Shown: positions 37,201-47,070 of the stretch, piece by piece | Position numbering within the stretch: position 1 is the stretch's first letter | Layout: each line of letters starts with the position of its first letter | Assembly: GCA_030267565.1 (NCBI GenBank) | Contig: BRXU01000043.1 | Span: 558,001-622,000 of the forward strand | Direction of reading: 5' to 3' | DNA from: Pleodorina starrii | Lineage: Eukaryota; Chlorophyta; Chlorophyceae; Chlamydomonadales; Volvocaceae | DNA length: 64,000 nucleotides | The notes under the pieces: generated by a model | The model's database searches: none | The model's input: the letters and a program-made list of their open reading frames with translations, nothing else | Told to the model about the DNA's origin: nothing | Program-made: the position numbers and the translations under genes

Positions 37201-40200
37201 AAACAGGTCACAGATCTTCTGGCGAAAGGTTTCATTGAGCCCTCCAATTCTCCCTTTGGGGCGCCAATCCTATTCGTCCAGAAACCAAACGGCGAGCTCC
37301 GTTTGTGCCTTGACTTCCGGGCGTTAAATAAGCTCACGGTGAAACGGCGGTATCCCATGCCTAACATCACTGAAATTTTCGATACGCTACAAGGTGCGCG
37401 AGTGTTTTCCTCGCTTGACCTCCAGCAAGGCTATTATCAGATCCGAATTACTGATAAAGACGTCGAGAAGACTGGCTTTATCGCTCCGGGAATGGGTCAA
37501 TACCAATTCAGGGTGCTTTGCTTTGGACTGACCAACGCGCCTGCAACATTTCAGTCAGTGATGAATGGCATATTTGCTAAGCATATCGGCAAATTCGTGC
37601 TGGTATACTTAGACGACATCCTGGTGTTCAGCAAAACACCGGAAGAGCATGTACAGCACCTTCGTACCGTGCTTCAACTGCTCAGAGAGCACCAGTTCAA
37701 GGCAAAGCTGTCCAAATGTGAATTCAACAAGCCACAGTTGAAATTCCTCGGCCACATTGTGAGCCGCGAAGGTCTGAAAGTCGACGATTCTAAAATCGCA
37801 ACAGTACAAAATTGGCCTGTTCCCAAAGATGTTCGCAAATTGCGCGAATTCCTAGGCCTTGCCAACTATTTCAGACGCTTCATACAGGGGTATTCGGGGC
37901 TGGCATCGCCCTTGACAGCTTTAACCAGTGTGAAAGTGCCCTTCATCTGGTCGCCCAAATGCCAAGCTGCATTTGATGGCATCAAATTCGCCTTGAGCAA
38001 CGCACCTGTCCTCGCCCTACCACAGCTCGACAAACCTTTCGAGGTCTGGTCCGACGCGTCGGTTAACGGAACGGGCGCCGTACTTATGCAGAACGGCCAC
38101 CCCGTAGCCTACACTAGTAAGAAATTTACTAGTGCAGAATACAACTACACGACCACGGATCAGGAATGCCTTGGAGTAATTCACGCACTCCAAGAGTGGC
38201 GCTGTTACCTAGAGGGAAGTGAATTTCTTCTGTTGACCGATCACAACCCCCTTGTGTATTTGCATGAGCAGCGCGGAGCTGGCTTGCTGTCGCGGAGACA
38301 AGCAAGGTGGATGGAGTACTTACAGCGCTTCAGTGGCATGAAGTGGGAGTACCGTCCGGGTCGAACAAACGTGGCAGACCCACTAAGCAGGGTACATGAG
38401 GCCGTGCTATCGGTGCTTGCCACTGCGCTTACGGGTAGCGACATTGGCAGACTCATTCGTGAGGGATATGCTGGAGATCCCTGGTTTAAGAAACCGAAGG
38501 CAGCACGGTTGCAGTTAAAACGAAAGGACGGGTTCTGGTACCACGGTAACCAGATAGTCGTACCCAATGTCCCACAGCTGCGCACGCAAATCCTGAGGGA
38601 GTACCATGACACTCCGTTCAGTGGGCATCCCGGTGCACACCGCACCCAAGACGCGATCGCAAAACGGTTCTGGTGGCCTGGTCTCCACACAGACGTGCAA
38701 CAGTATGTTGCTTCCTGCCCAAAGTGCCAGCGCAACAAACCCCTTAATCAGAAGCCGGGGGGTCTACTGCAACCTCTCCCGATCCCGCAGGGAGTGTGGG
38801 AAAGCGTATCAATGGATCTGATTACACAGCTGCCAACCACGCAAGATGGGCACGACGCGATTGTAGTGTTTGTGGACCGGCTCAGCAAGATGACCCACTT
38901 TGCTGCCACACACACATCCGTCACAGCAGAAGACTTGGCGCACCTGTTCGTGTCAACTGTCTTCAAGCAACACGGTTTACCCAAAAACATTGTTTCGGAC
39001 CGTGATCCTCGGTTTACGAGCAAGTTTTGGACAGAAGTAACACGCCTACTTGGTACTCAACTTTACATGAGCACGGCGTTTCATCCACAAACCGATGGCC
39101 AGACGGAACGGATGAACCGTCTCCTCGAGGAGACGCTACGGCACTACATTTCCCCGTTGCAAGACGACTGGGACAAACATCTACCGCTTGTTGAGTTTGC
39201 CATAAACAGTTCCAAGCAGGTATCGATAGGCACAACTCCGTTCATGCTGAATGGTGGACGACAGCCACGCACCCCGGCTGATCTCCAATTGCCTACCAAA
39301 GTGCCGGCTGCCGCATCTTTTGAGTCCAACTTACGCGAACGACTCGCGAAGGCAAAGGCGTGCCTGCAAGCTGCGCAGGAACGACAAAAGACGTTCGCTG
39401 ACCGCCGCCGGAAGGTGGTCGCGTTCGCCGAGGGTCAAGAAGTGTTGCTCCACACCAAGAACATTACGTTCAAAACCCCTGGAACGCGCAAGCTCATGCC
39501 GCGCTACATCGGGCCGTTTCGCATTCTGAAAATGGTTACCCCGGTAGCAGCGAAGCTAGACTTGCCTCCTGAGATGCGCGTACACCCAGTGTTTCACGTT
39601 TCGCTTTTGCGACACTACAAGTCGGACGGCAGAACACCCCCACCGCCAGCCTTCAATCTAGGCGGCGAAGACTATTGGGCGGTTGAGGCCATTGTGGATC
39701 ACAAAGACGTTCCTATCGGTCGCGGCAAGCACCGGCGGGAATACTTTGTCAAATGGCACGGCTTTCCAGCTACGGATAACAGCTGGGAGCCTGAAGCGAA
39801 TCTTCGCGAGTCCGCACCCGTGGAACATGAGCTGGAGGCATATGAAGCAAAACTCCCAGAGGCGCAGCGCAAGGGAACGCGCCATGCGACCCTCTTGGAC
39901 GAGTACAAAAGCTGCAGGAATGCACCTGCCCAGCCCCAACCCCAAACCCAAAAGCGGCACATTCCCGAACAAGAACAGCCGAACCAACCGCTTCGACGGT
40001 CCAAACGGCTGAAGAGAAGATAAATCCGTACTACGGAGCTCTCGGGACGCTCGCTTCAGAGGGGGGGGAATGTAAGAGGGGATTCCGGACTTAGCGCGAC
40101 GCGCGGGTCCGACCCGTTGGTCACGTAACAACGTGAACCTTCAAAGTAACAGAATCAGACATATTGATAATAAATATTAATACAGTCCAAAGACTAGTGT

Positions 40201-41314
40201 GGTGTGTCACTAGTTGGAGGAGTTCTCAGAGAGAACACAGAAGATACTTGATCTGTCGTATCACGATACGGCACGCGGCTTGGCGAGGGCCGTGAAGTAG
40301 AAAAGCTCGTCGGGCTAGGGCATGGTGCCATTGCTTACACACTGCGGTCCAGGTTCAATACCTGGCTAGGCCCATACTTCCGTTTACATCTCACTCGCTT
40401 AAGGTATAAAGATCCACGCTTCCGCACAGGTCTGCCACTCGGCAGACTAAGATAGAATCTCATTCATTACACATTGGCTAGCTACCTCGTGCGTACGTAC
40501 AGCTGCACGCAACACGTTCCACACGTCACGCTAGGCTTGCATGAAGGCAATAATAACTGCCCGTAAAGTATCGCACACGGATCCAAATACACGACGAGTG
40601 GATGTGCCAGCTCAAACCTTTCCTGTCCGTATGCCTGCTACTGTGAGCGCAGCCGGGCCGTCCAAGATTTTGGGACTGCTCACATTACAATACACCGCAG
40701 CCTCGCGGTGATGCCGCATGCGCAGCAGTGACGAATGGCCGTCCTTACTTGGTGCAGCAGTAGCTAGATCTAGATGGTATCCCATACATATATATGTGTC
40801 GTGTGAGGCCGCTTACCGACCACTTGTTTGCTCGGTTTATGGAGGCCGCCCTCCTCACGAAGCCCACTGCAACGTCGGTATGGCAACACGCAGCGACTGA
40901 GACAGTTGCAACGTCGGTTGACCAGATCTCTGCTGTTGGCAAGCAGCAGGGCGCAGACAAATAATCCGTATGCCGTACCTTCCGCCGGATCCGCCCCGTG
41001 GTCAAGGAGGGCGCGAACGACACTGAACTTTGATGTCAACTTCGCTCGGAGCTTCTTGTCAGGGTCCGGAAAGCGGTGCCAACCTGCATATATATATGTA
41101 TGAAGACGCTATGCTCTTTGCGTGTCCTGCACCTACCTAACTGCACCATACGCCCACGCAGGCATGGCGGATCTCAATAATACCATGCACATGTGCATCA
41201 TTACGCACCCAGCGACCGCATGTACTCTCTCTCTCGCTCACCCAGCAGGTGCATGAGCTTGTCGATGGGTGCCACCGAGCCCGGGGGAAGCTCCAGCGCC
41301 TCCCGAACCAATAC
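31269..41314 (-). CDS. paralog copy 1, split by a retrotransposon
   Basis: Minus-strand exons matching copy 2 are 41314-41242 (73 bp, VLVREALELPPGSVAPIDKL), 41083-40979 (105 bp, WHRFPDPDKKL and VRALLDHGADP), 32394-32327 (68 bp), 32052-31990 (63 bp, YATLRTVPRWR), 31893-31827 (67 bp, PGLTRTGEKRNG) and 31361-31269 (93 bp, DAVVDVPAGGKRRTPKRG, stop TAG). All have GT-AG borders and the same phases as copy 2. The 8.6-kb gap between the second and third exons is almost entirely the LTR retrotransposon; without it the intron would be about 1.15 kb. Counterparts of the first two exons of copy 2 were not found upstream of 41314. Copy 1 may be 5'-truncated or diverged there. Reading frames of the visible exons remain intact. 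Confidence 0.6.
33278..33340 (+). other. tRNA-like block in the LTR
   Basis: It has a T-arm-like hairpin (CCAGG, loop TTCAATA, CCTGG), a B-box-like GGTTCAATACC matching 9 of 11 consensus positions, a small GGC-ATGGT-GCC hairpin, and outer strands GGGCTAG and CTAGGCCC that pair with one bulged G. The anticodon arm does not fold, and 63 bp is short for a tRNA. It is therefore tRNA-like, not a tRNA gene. Confidence 0.4.
33371..33377 (+). promoter_or_regulatory. LTR TATA box
   Basis: TATAAAG about 60 bp before the LTR end. It is the only good TATA element noticed in the LTR and is repeated in the 3' copy at 40405-40411. Confidence 0.55.
33439..33456 (+). other. retrotransposon primer-binding site
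   Basis: TGGTATCCTCG starts one base after the LTR. TGG pairs with a tRNA CCA end, and the first seven bases equal the usual initiator-Met site (TGGTATC), but the following bases diverge. The exact primer tRNA is unresolved. Confidence 0.65.
33469..35781 (+). CDS. gag: retrotransposon Gag
   Basis: 770 codons from ATG 33469 to TGA 35779-35781. The N-terminal half is charged, Lys-rich and then Ala/Gln-rich, with a probable coiled coil around KKLLVQQDNNAREIKKLKEK. The conserved retrotransposon Gag region is at about residues 495-660, including VQEYTQRFRDIIRDARSM and WYVHGLPPSMRKW. A Cys/His cluster follows, CRDCG, then HKASGEC (C-x2-C-x10-H-x5-C), which is not the usual CCHC knuckle. The tail is RGG-rich (GGRGGGRFGNGGGRGG). 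It would assemble the particle and bind element RNA. The stop is in the same frame as pol. Confidence 0.93.
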   Translation: MSSHSKETGELAAAPRAAADESAEVADLNPAPVRPIKKKKDKKQIKKQTIGSLYAKTRARVKSSRVIADDHKHSPARRAKAVPKKHIRFSDDGNILSDDPQEASELANAVKELGLADNQAAEGQETHTVAELMAMVKKLLVQQDNNAREIKKLKEKRRKDAEARQRCKRKADKSAPTTSASASSIVSDSAETASSSSSSQDGKAKRSQKERRKASKLAKRAQRQAEREFDALLKDQQAWNAGPGQEEARRRAASPARRQGGSDRGEQLPDGQQPAGNNVQQPPQNAAPSNGAAAQAGGVQQQAAAGSPGEGSAPEQPRYPTTRGLYAAQIREIRPLAVRDIWRMADLLYDTTFSDAFRLIWESVVEGLRQSGIHGKPDDEFVTWARKETFRALDNRKQAHQSAQSGPGPSNGAPRPAVSYLQAAAAANPDMPPAVFFEPRLQQQPLEQQPAAGHAAAPAAQLPLPPNYAHVAGRAQASGNMNGTHSEVGSGRKLPVPVKFHGKTDTHISCTQTWFDSLVQYMETSGLAPTQHFVFWLTGKAQEWGQALLKSYTDKNEVLTLPALRAAFLLQYGDVRRHTEQEVRDRLFAGEHNMKSSERVQEYTQRFRDIIRDARSMTQVEMVTWYVHGLPPSMRKWCATDAAGRDWKRLDDLIEFALGQEIRMRVANLKSANLNFVSTPRNKLSKKQDRQQKRPPINCRDCGLLRDDIKAHKASGECDRVLQIAGKPPRFNHNERKGGRGGGRFGNGGGRGGGRGGRGQSRQDPSQMQE
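35782..40023 (+). CDS. pol: retrotransposon Pol (protease, RT, RNase H, integrase, chromodomain)
   Basis: Open in the gag frame directly after TGA 35779-35781 to TAA 40021-40023 (1,413 codons). The first in-frame ATG is 35947. Domains in order: aspartic protease with ILVDSGACC (about 36450-36485); reverse transcriptase with VYLDDILVF (about 37601-37630); RNase H with WSDASVNGTGAVL and LLTDHNPLVYL; integrase zinc finger with H-H-C-C (about 38600-38735, SCPKCQRNK); integrase core Asp-Asp-Glu (SMDLITQLP, VSDRDPRF, TDGQTERMNRLLEE); then a chromodomain at about 39667-39850 (REYFVKWHGFPATDNSWEPE) and a basic tail. All catalytic residues I can check are present. Expression most simply requires readthrough of the TGA, or reinitiation at 35947, which would still leave the protease intact. 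Confidence 0.95.
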   Translation, partial: GSGKREGRAAGSDEPKLAAVLARETSEDGVPQTVQAVADTSDLLPPPPQGEFSDRMFSLDEFRRIEGELEKKFTYDAAANNDGSNSLCNRFACPERSFFDQDVSGEIVWAHPPYTQIREWQQHYTKCKAKAPSSTAAMFVAPQWPHVEQFFRAAGYRLYKTYAPGSKLLSVPDAEGVRKELPESLWPIQLWWDPPTESAKLNVLRPGSSYTMTFDGYAEAKPVNILVDSGACCNGLAHGFVDQTTVKQLVLRVRSSRISSVRVASGETTRLLGEVRLRLRIGKHTERITLLVLKEGVPGVQIILSTDWLKLRQAKLDYSKDTLTISHNGANLTLTPQYAQHGAEGSDFGDPWLDVALPQLSESATNILSAKQAAKSIARGARSYLMIVRKEPTSNGDATLAAAVQSTPGSAPDDLAPDQDIQALIDEYKDVFEKLQGLPPDRGIGHTIPLVPNAEPPAKRMYRLSPNEMQEVRKQVTDLLAKGFIEPSNSPFGAPILFVQKPNGELRLCLDFRALNKLTVKRRYPMPNITEIFDTLQGARVFSSLDLQQGYYQIRITDKDVEKTGFIAPGMGQYQFRVLCFGLTNAPATFQSVMNGIFAKHIGKFVLVYLDDILVFSKTPEEHVQHLRTVLQLLREHQFKAKLSKCEFNKPQLKFLGHIVSREGLKVDDSKIATVQNWPVPKDVRKLREFLGLANYFRRFIQGYSGLASPLTALTSVKVPFIWSPKCQAAFDGIKFALSNAPVLALPQLDKPFEVWSDASVNGTGAVLMQNGHPVAYTSKKFTSAEYNYTTTDQECLGVIHALQEWRCYLEGSEFLLLTDHNPLVYLHEQRGAGLLSRRQARWMEYLQRFSGMKWEYRPGRTNVADPLSRVHEAVLSVLATALTGSDIGRLIREGYAGDPWFKKPKAARLQLKRKDGFWYHGNQIVVPNVPQLRTQILREYHDTPFSGHPGAHRTQDAIAKRFWWPGLHTDVQQYVASCPKCQRNKPLNQKPGGLLQPLPIPQGVWESVSMDLITQLPTTQDGHDAIVVFVDRLSKMTHFAATHTSVTAEDLAHLFVSTVFKQHGLPKNIVSDRDPRFTSKFWTEVTRLLGTQLYMSTAFHPQTDGQTERMNRLLEETLRHYISPLQDDWDKHLPLVEFAINSSKQVSIGTTPFMLNGGRQPRTPADLQLPTKVPAAASFESNLRERLAKAKACLQAAQERQKTFADRRRKVVAFAEGQEVLLHTKNITFKTPGTRKLMPRYIGPFRILKMVTPVAAKLDLPPEMRVHPVFHVSLLRHYKSDGRTPPPPAFNLGGEDYWAVEAIVDHKDVPIGRGKHRREYFVKWHGFPATDNSWEPEANLRESAPVEHELEAYEAKLPEAQRKGTRHATLLDEYKSCRNAPAQPQPQTQKRHIPEQEQPNQPLRRSKRLKRR
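40058..40070 (+). other. polypurine tract
   Basis: AGAGGGGGGGGAA directly abuts the 3' LTR, the expected position for plus-strand DNA priming. Confidence 0.9.
40071..40471 (+). repeat. 3' LTR
   Basis: 401 bp, reads identical to 33037-33437, followed by the CATTG target duplication. Confidence 0.97.
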
Positions 41315-43131
41315 CTGACAAACATGCATCGGGCAAGGGCCAACATGAAGTGCGTGGCAGCTTTATTTATTTATTTAAAGCAGAAAACAATAATATATTT
41401 ACGTACCGGTAAGCATAAACGTGGCGCGCGCTTCACCGGACTTCCCCCGCGCGCAGCAGTAGTTGTTTAAGGGGTTAGAGAGGTTGCAATACGTAACATA
41501 AATACGTTACGTTTCAAATACATACAGATGCTATGAGGACGTCATGCATGGAACCAAACCATCTCGACGCGGAAATTGAACCCGCCATACGTGTGCCCCA
41601 AGGAGCCGTCATTATTACTAGCAACCGCAGGCATGCAGGCCGTGAAGTTAGTGGAGGCAGGAGGGAGCTAGCGTGCGTGGGTCAGCTAGCAGGCCAATGT
41701 AGGCTTAGGTAGGCCTACGTAGATAGGTAGGTCTATGTAATGCTTGGGCAAAGGCTACTCGAGATGCTGTGCGACGCCATCCTTACTTAGACTTTTATGA
41801 GAGCCGTTTGTACGGCATCTGCATAGCACGGTATTGTAACCGCCGTGTTACAGTCTAGGTAGGGCTAGGGAACCGGAGGTAGGCCAGGTGCCACGCGTGG
41901 GTCACGTGATGCATGGGCATTAATGCCATGCATATATACATATGGTATTATCACTAAAAGACAGAAGTTCGGGCTCAAACTGCACACCGTTCCACACCCC
42001 CAGGCACTTGACCTGCCTTAACTCCTTTTCTCTATCGAATTTTTTAAATCTGCAAAGCGTGCGTGGCTCCTAGGCTCAATGCGCATCCGTCGTACTGGTC
42101 TAACCAACATAAGGCCACAGGGGTGTGCGAGCAAAGCGCCGTACGTGGCCTGAAGCGCAGCCGCAGCTCTTGGCTCTGAGCAGGGCGTTTAGTCCAAGAG
42201 ACGCTGTTCACGTAGGAGTCCTTTTCTTGCGACGGCGCCCATTGTACATGATTTTCCCCACATAGCAGCTACTTTTGGTATGCGCGGGAGGCGCTTAGAG
42301 CTTTCGGACGCGAAAGGGCTTGCGTTGGCATTTACCCTTAGGCTCAGCATGGGGTAGGGGTGGCCGTGGGTGTGGACGGACTCCCATGACCGCCATTTAC
42401 GTTCCATTAGTGAATTGCACGCCCGCTTCGCCACGATTCTACCGTATTGTGTGTTCATAAGACGAGGTTGTGGGGCGCTGGGCTATTGGAATGAATTGGC
42501 GACTGGAGATGACCCTTTTCCGGTAGGGGTACGATCGGTGGTCCTGGCGGACGGCTCGGTCACGTTTGTACTCAAACCCTGGCTAAAATTGAACCCGCAT
42601 TCATTACAATTTGTTTTATAGTACACACCTTACCTAGTAAGGATTATTACGGAAAAAGTCCGGCGGCAAACGGTGCAGGCCTGGGTCCGGCAGCGGCCAT
42701 TAAGTGGGCACAGGGCCCTCTAAACGTTCGGGCCCGAACTTATGTCTTTTAGTGTATGTAGCGGTCTGCTGGTAGCAGAATGAAGACTTTCAGATGGCAC
42801 GCAGAGTTTGGGATTCATGTATGTATGCATTCGTTCAGTGATAAAGGAAATTTGACGTAGCTAGATGTTTACGGCGGGTGGAAATGCTGTGTTTACCGAC
42901 CTGCTATCGGACGGACACGGCTTGCGCTTCTCAAGCGAACAAATGGTTCCGCCGGTCGTTCCCCGCCTGCTGTTGTTTCAGGCGGCTTCCACAGTGCTGT
43001 CAAGGTCGCTTATGTGTTCTATTCCCTAGATAGCCACATGACGGGACAACGAAGATCCTCTATCCTGAACCCTGACATTGAAGACAGAACATGGAACGCG
43101 TAGCATGTATGCCCAGTAGCGGCGCATTTTT

Positions 43132-43172
43132 GGGCGGGGCCCCAGCGCGAAGCGCCCAGGGGGGCCCCGCCC
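43132..43172. repeat. GC-rich hairpin
   Basis: Perfect 12-bp arms GGGCGGGGCCCC (43132-43143) and GGGGCCCCGCCC (43161-43172) around a 17-base loop. Confidence 0.8.
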
Positions 43173-43951
43173 TGTAGGATTACCCATGTCCGTGGGTTCT
43201 GGGTTCTGGGTTCTGGGAAGTAATTGGACAAGTGTAGACTTTCGGTCAACGGAAAGTCTGCATAAGTAAAAGATTACATTCTTTATTGCACGGTAAACTT
43301 ATTATTGGAACCCAACATCGCATGAGTACAAACCAGTTTGGCAGCCTCCATGGACCGAGGCCGAGGTCAAACCATCACCTCTCGGCCTATATATTTCCAG
43401 AAGAGTCATCGTTCCTTAAGGTGGAATTCTGACATGACGGCGTGAAATGAATCTTCGTTTCGGAAACAAACTATGTTTGCATTGCGAACATTCTTCCCGC
43501 GACCACACCACAGCAGCTCTGCTAGCCGGTCCGATCGTCTTGACGCATATTACTATTACAAAGGTTGCAAGGAGCAAACCATGAGGGGCAAACTGCTGGT
43601 TGTTGGACGCCAAGCCGCAAATTGCACGCACGATGCAGCCCTATGCAGCGGTCTTCTGCGGGCCGCCCAACAAGTCCAGTCGGCAACCTAGGGGATGGAC
43701 TTCTACATTCCCTGTCCTAATGTTATAGCAGTCAAGCCTCCTCTACGGCGAATACCTCGTCGGCAACTGCACGTCGTCGCTACCCTCGCAAACAGTTCCG
43801 CTGTCCTTCTATTGGCAAGTCAGCCTGCGTGATGTGTAAATGATACACTCCATGTCTACTGTCAAGTAACTTCAGCCAATGCGCTGGCCGGAAGAGTTGC
43901 ACAGTGCCGAGACGGCGCGCGATGCTAAACATGGGTCGGATTGCTGAAGCC

Positions 43952-44222
43952 GAAGGCATTTCAGATATAAAGCTCTGGCTGCCTATCAGCAGGAATGTCG
44001 ATGCGACACTCTCACAGTTGACGCCCTCGCCGCTCGCTTTGGAAATGCCGTATTTCGGTCGATGCGCACATGCGCTCATGCACCCGACGGGATGACGCGC
44101 TTCGCGCGGCGCCGGCAGGCCTTGATAACGACTCGGCTAGCAGGCATTTCGGGAAACAGCTCTGGCTGTCTATCAGCAGGAATGTCGACACTCTCACATT
44201 TCACGCCCTCGCCGCCCTAGCA
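43952..44222 (+). repeat. imperfect direct duplication, about 188 bp apart
   Basis: GCATTTC...AGCTCTGGCTG, CTATCAGCAGGAATGTCG, ACACTCTCACA and ACGCCCTCGCCG occur in the same order from about 43952 and again from about 44140. Confidence 0.8.
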
Positions 44223-45092
44223 CTCAACTTAACCCGTACGGATTTAGTGGGGCCCCGCCCTTTTTCCGGCTTCAAGGAAGCCGACACCAACCCCTTGTTC
44301 TTGTCCCCTTGGTTTTCCCTACTTAGATTCTTATCCCTAGATACCGCCCAGGTCCCAGGTACGACGCAGAAAGCTTGCATGTAGATGTTGACGTACACTA
44401 TCTATCCGTCCCACCTACGTTCTTACCTGTATTTCCTCGGGCTGCCACAGGTAACGCCCTGCCAGCGGCGTTCGGACATTGGAAGGCAGAGCAGCAGAAC
44501 CTGTGCGCGGCGCAAGGCGCGGTGCCATTGCAGCAGTATTGCGGAACAGGCTAACGTAAGCGGCGGCATCTGTGCCGTTAACGGGAGGCATCTATGTGTG
44601 TCACGAACGCACCATGGGCCGTCACAAATCGAGCCGAGGCGCCCAAAGCTTCCACATTCTGCAATGTGTTGTTCACTACAATTCTAGCAGCTTCTCTGAC
44701 GCTTAAGGTCGGCCGTCGACCCAGCAGCCCACTCTTGGCAGGTGGGGCCCGCGTCATCGTTATCGGCTGCTTTTATTTACGTGTGATCCTTCACACGAAT
44801 TTATACTGCTGATGCGCGTGATTGAGCATTGTCTCTTTTAGCGGTACGATACACAGAAACAAGCAAGATGGCAGTGATCAAGCACGTAGGACGGAGCAAG
44901 GTGAAAACGAAAAAAGATACGAGTTCAGACAACAACAAATAGAGTCATACATGTAATGTTAAGTCAGCTCAGCCGTGCCAAGTAAGCAGAGGAAATTGCC
45001 GCGAAATAATCAAACGTGGATTGATTAGACCCTATTAGACGCGACATAGTTTGGCGCAGAAATGAAAGCACACAGCAGGCACATCGGGACGA

Positions 45093-46850
45093 GTGGTACG
45101 ACATTTTCAACCTGGCGCACCGGTGCCTAAAACCCGGAAGTCCTGCCGTTGGGCCGTTGGGCCGTTGGGCCGTTGGAAGTCCTGCCGTTGGGCCCTGTTC
45201 GCCATCCTGCGGACTGCGGCGGCCCGCTTGCTCGTGCTGGGCAACCCCGCCGCGCCCCCTCCTGCCCCGCCGGGCGGCGGGTTGGGCTCGGCGGTGCCCC
45301 CCTTGCCCCTGACTGCCTTCGTCGGCCCGGCGGTGCAGCTGCACACAGTTGCCCAAGCCAAGACGCTCGGTGTGGGCCTCCGAAACGACGCTCAGACCGT
45401 GCCGGTGCCGCTTGCTGGGGTGGAGTCCGCGCTGGCTGTGGTCGCGCGGCCGCATCTCAGCACTTTCGGCCTGGCGGCGGCAGCGTCGGCCTACGCCCTC
45501 AGCAAAGCGCTCTACCACATGGAGTTCCAGGGTCTGCCCCCTCACACCGACCTCGACCGCCTTCTTGGCCTCACCGTCGCGGTTGTGGAGCGGCGGATGA
45601 CCCCCGCCATGTATGTGGCTGCACCCAACACCCGCCTCGTCGGGGTGAGCTTGGGGGTCCTCGCCCTGCCCCCCGCCGCCGGCGGCTTTGGGCTCCTGCC
45701 GCTTGTGGCCCACGTCCGCGCCCGGCACGAGGTGGCGGCGGTGCGCTGTGCCGCCGGGGCGGCCGGCCTCCTCCCGGCCGACCCGCCCCGGGCTGATATC
45801 GCCTTGCATCTGCTGCGACGGTGCCACCCGGCGGCCCACCCCTTGTGCCTCTTGGCCCCTTGGGGCGGCCGTGTTCGTGGGGCTCCGGGCCCTCTTGCGC
45901 CCCGTGGATGCCCTGCGTTCGCCCGGCTGCTCGGTGCAGTTGCCCCTCATCGTCCCGGACCCCGACGCCATTGTGGGTCCCTGGTGCTACACTGCTACTC
46001 GGCGCCGCTGTGGACCAACCCGGCCCTCCTGGGCCCCGCCGGCGCGTGCCTGGAGGTCACCTTCCCTGCCCTCTTCGGGCTGTGCGGTCTTGCCACCCTC
46101 GGTGTCGCTGTGCGCTACTGGGACGCGCTCGCGCCGGTGCGCATCGCTCTCTCGGAGGCGCGTCGTCGGCCTGTGTGTCCCCCCGCCGCTGTACCTTGCA
46201 GCTGTGGCAGCTGGTCCTGCGAGGCGTGCTGGGCTACGGGGAGCTTGGTGCAGCGGTGAATGCCACCCTGCCTTCCATCTTGGCCCAGCTGGACGCCCTT
46301 TGGGGCCTCGTCCCCGTCAGCTGGGTGGCGGCGGCCCGGCATGTCGCCGCCGGCAATGTGTCTGTGCATGCCTCCCCCCCGGAAGGCCTGGGCGGAGCTG
46401 CTCCAGGGGCTCGCCTGGTGCCCCGCTGGCGGGCTACCCACGCCCGTCCTGGGCACCTCCGTCAAGCGCGGCGCCCACCTGCAGCTAGCGTTTGCGGCTT
46501 TCCGTGACACCCTGCGCCGCCTCTGGCGGCTGCGGTGGGAGAACGACCACAAGGAGGCGCTCTGGCGGCTGGCCTGCGTGGGCAGGCAGGTCGTGGGAGG
46601 GCTGCCTACTGCCCGTGCGGTGCAACGGTTGCACAGGAGATATAGAGGCGGTGTTGGGTACGTCGGCATCTGTTTTTGGGGCTGTCCTTGCGCGAGGAAC
46701 TGGACGCCGTGTTGGTGCCGTCGGGCGGCTCGGCGGTGCAGCGGTTTCAGCTCTGGCACAGGCAAATGGCTAGGGTCATGCGTACTCTCGCCGTCCCCAG
46801 ACTGACGGACTGGCCTCGCTGCCCGGACCCACCCGCATCGCTCTCACCGT
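45093..46850 (+). pseudogene. decayed 3' end of a LINE reverse-transcriptase ORF
   Basis: Coherent protein text runs through several frames. The first (45093-45860) has LGVGLRNDAQTVPVPLAGVE, ARPHLSTFGLAAAASAYALS, KALYHMEFQGLPP and AGGFGLLPLVAHVRARHEVA. It then shifts near 45860 (VGLRALLRPVDALRSPGCSV), again near 45985 (YSAPLWTNPALLGPAGACLE), near 46190 (LQLWQLVLRGVLGYGELGAA) and near 46400 (FRDTLRRLWRLRWENDHKEA). This resembles the post-catalytic region of green-algal L1-type LINE proteins, from memory. The polymerase motifs lie upstream and are missing. At least four frameshifts mean no functional protein. The exact clade is undetermined. Confidence 0.65.
45145..45190 (+). repeat. CCGTTGGG minisatellite
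   Basis: Several GTTGGGCC units, with the phrase GAAGTCCTGCCGTTGGGCC occurring twice, at the start of the LINE relic. Confidence 0.85.
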
Positions 46851-47070
46851 AGCTCCGGCCCCAACAACACGCACGCATGGTCCTCATCTCCGAGCCCCAC
46901 GTCAATCGCTGCAGAGCTCCTGCAAACCACCCCACCGCCAGAGAACAACACCCGGGTCACCAAATTATCGACTTCACCGGCCTGACAATCTGGCATGACG
47001 CGACCATGCTTGTTGTGACGCAATACATTCGGTGGCTGAGAATGGAAGTGCTGGGCAATCATCAGCCGCT

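Larger units (their letters stand above)
33037..40471 (+). mobile_element. complete Ty3/gypsy chromovirus LTR retrotransposon
   Basis: 7,435 bp, bounded by two 401-bp LTRs that I read as identical, each TG...CA, and by the 5-bp target duplication CATTG (33032-33036 and 40472-40476). Order: LTR, primer-binding site, gag, TGA, pol (protease, reverse transcriptase, RNase H, integrase, chromodomain), polypurine tract, LTR. Protease-RT-RNase H-integrase order defines Ty3/gypsy, and the C-terminal chromodomain defines the chromovirus branch. Identical LTRs and uninterrupted frames indicate a recent insertion that may still be competent. It sits in an intron of paralog copy 1, opposite to that gene's strand. 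Confidence 0.97.
41315..45090. other. repeat-poor, AT-richer intergenic region
   Basis: No gene recognised. Visible items are a GTAGG/CCTAC-rich patch near 41700-41735, three TGGGTTC units near 43194-43217, a 12-bp-arm hairpin at 43132-43172 and an approximately 80-bp duplication at about 43952 and 44140. Confidence 0.5.

Noticed and set aside
45093..46259. A single intact 388-codon gene
   Set aside because: The LINE-like text leaves this frame near 45860 and continues in others, so the frame is not an intact protein.
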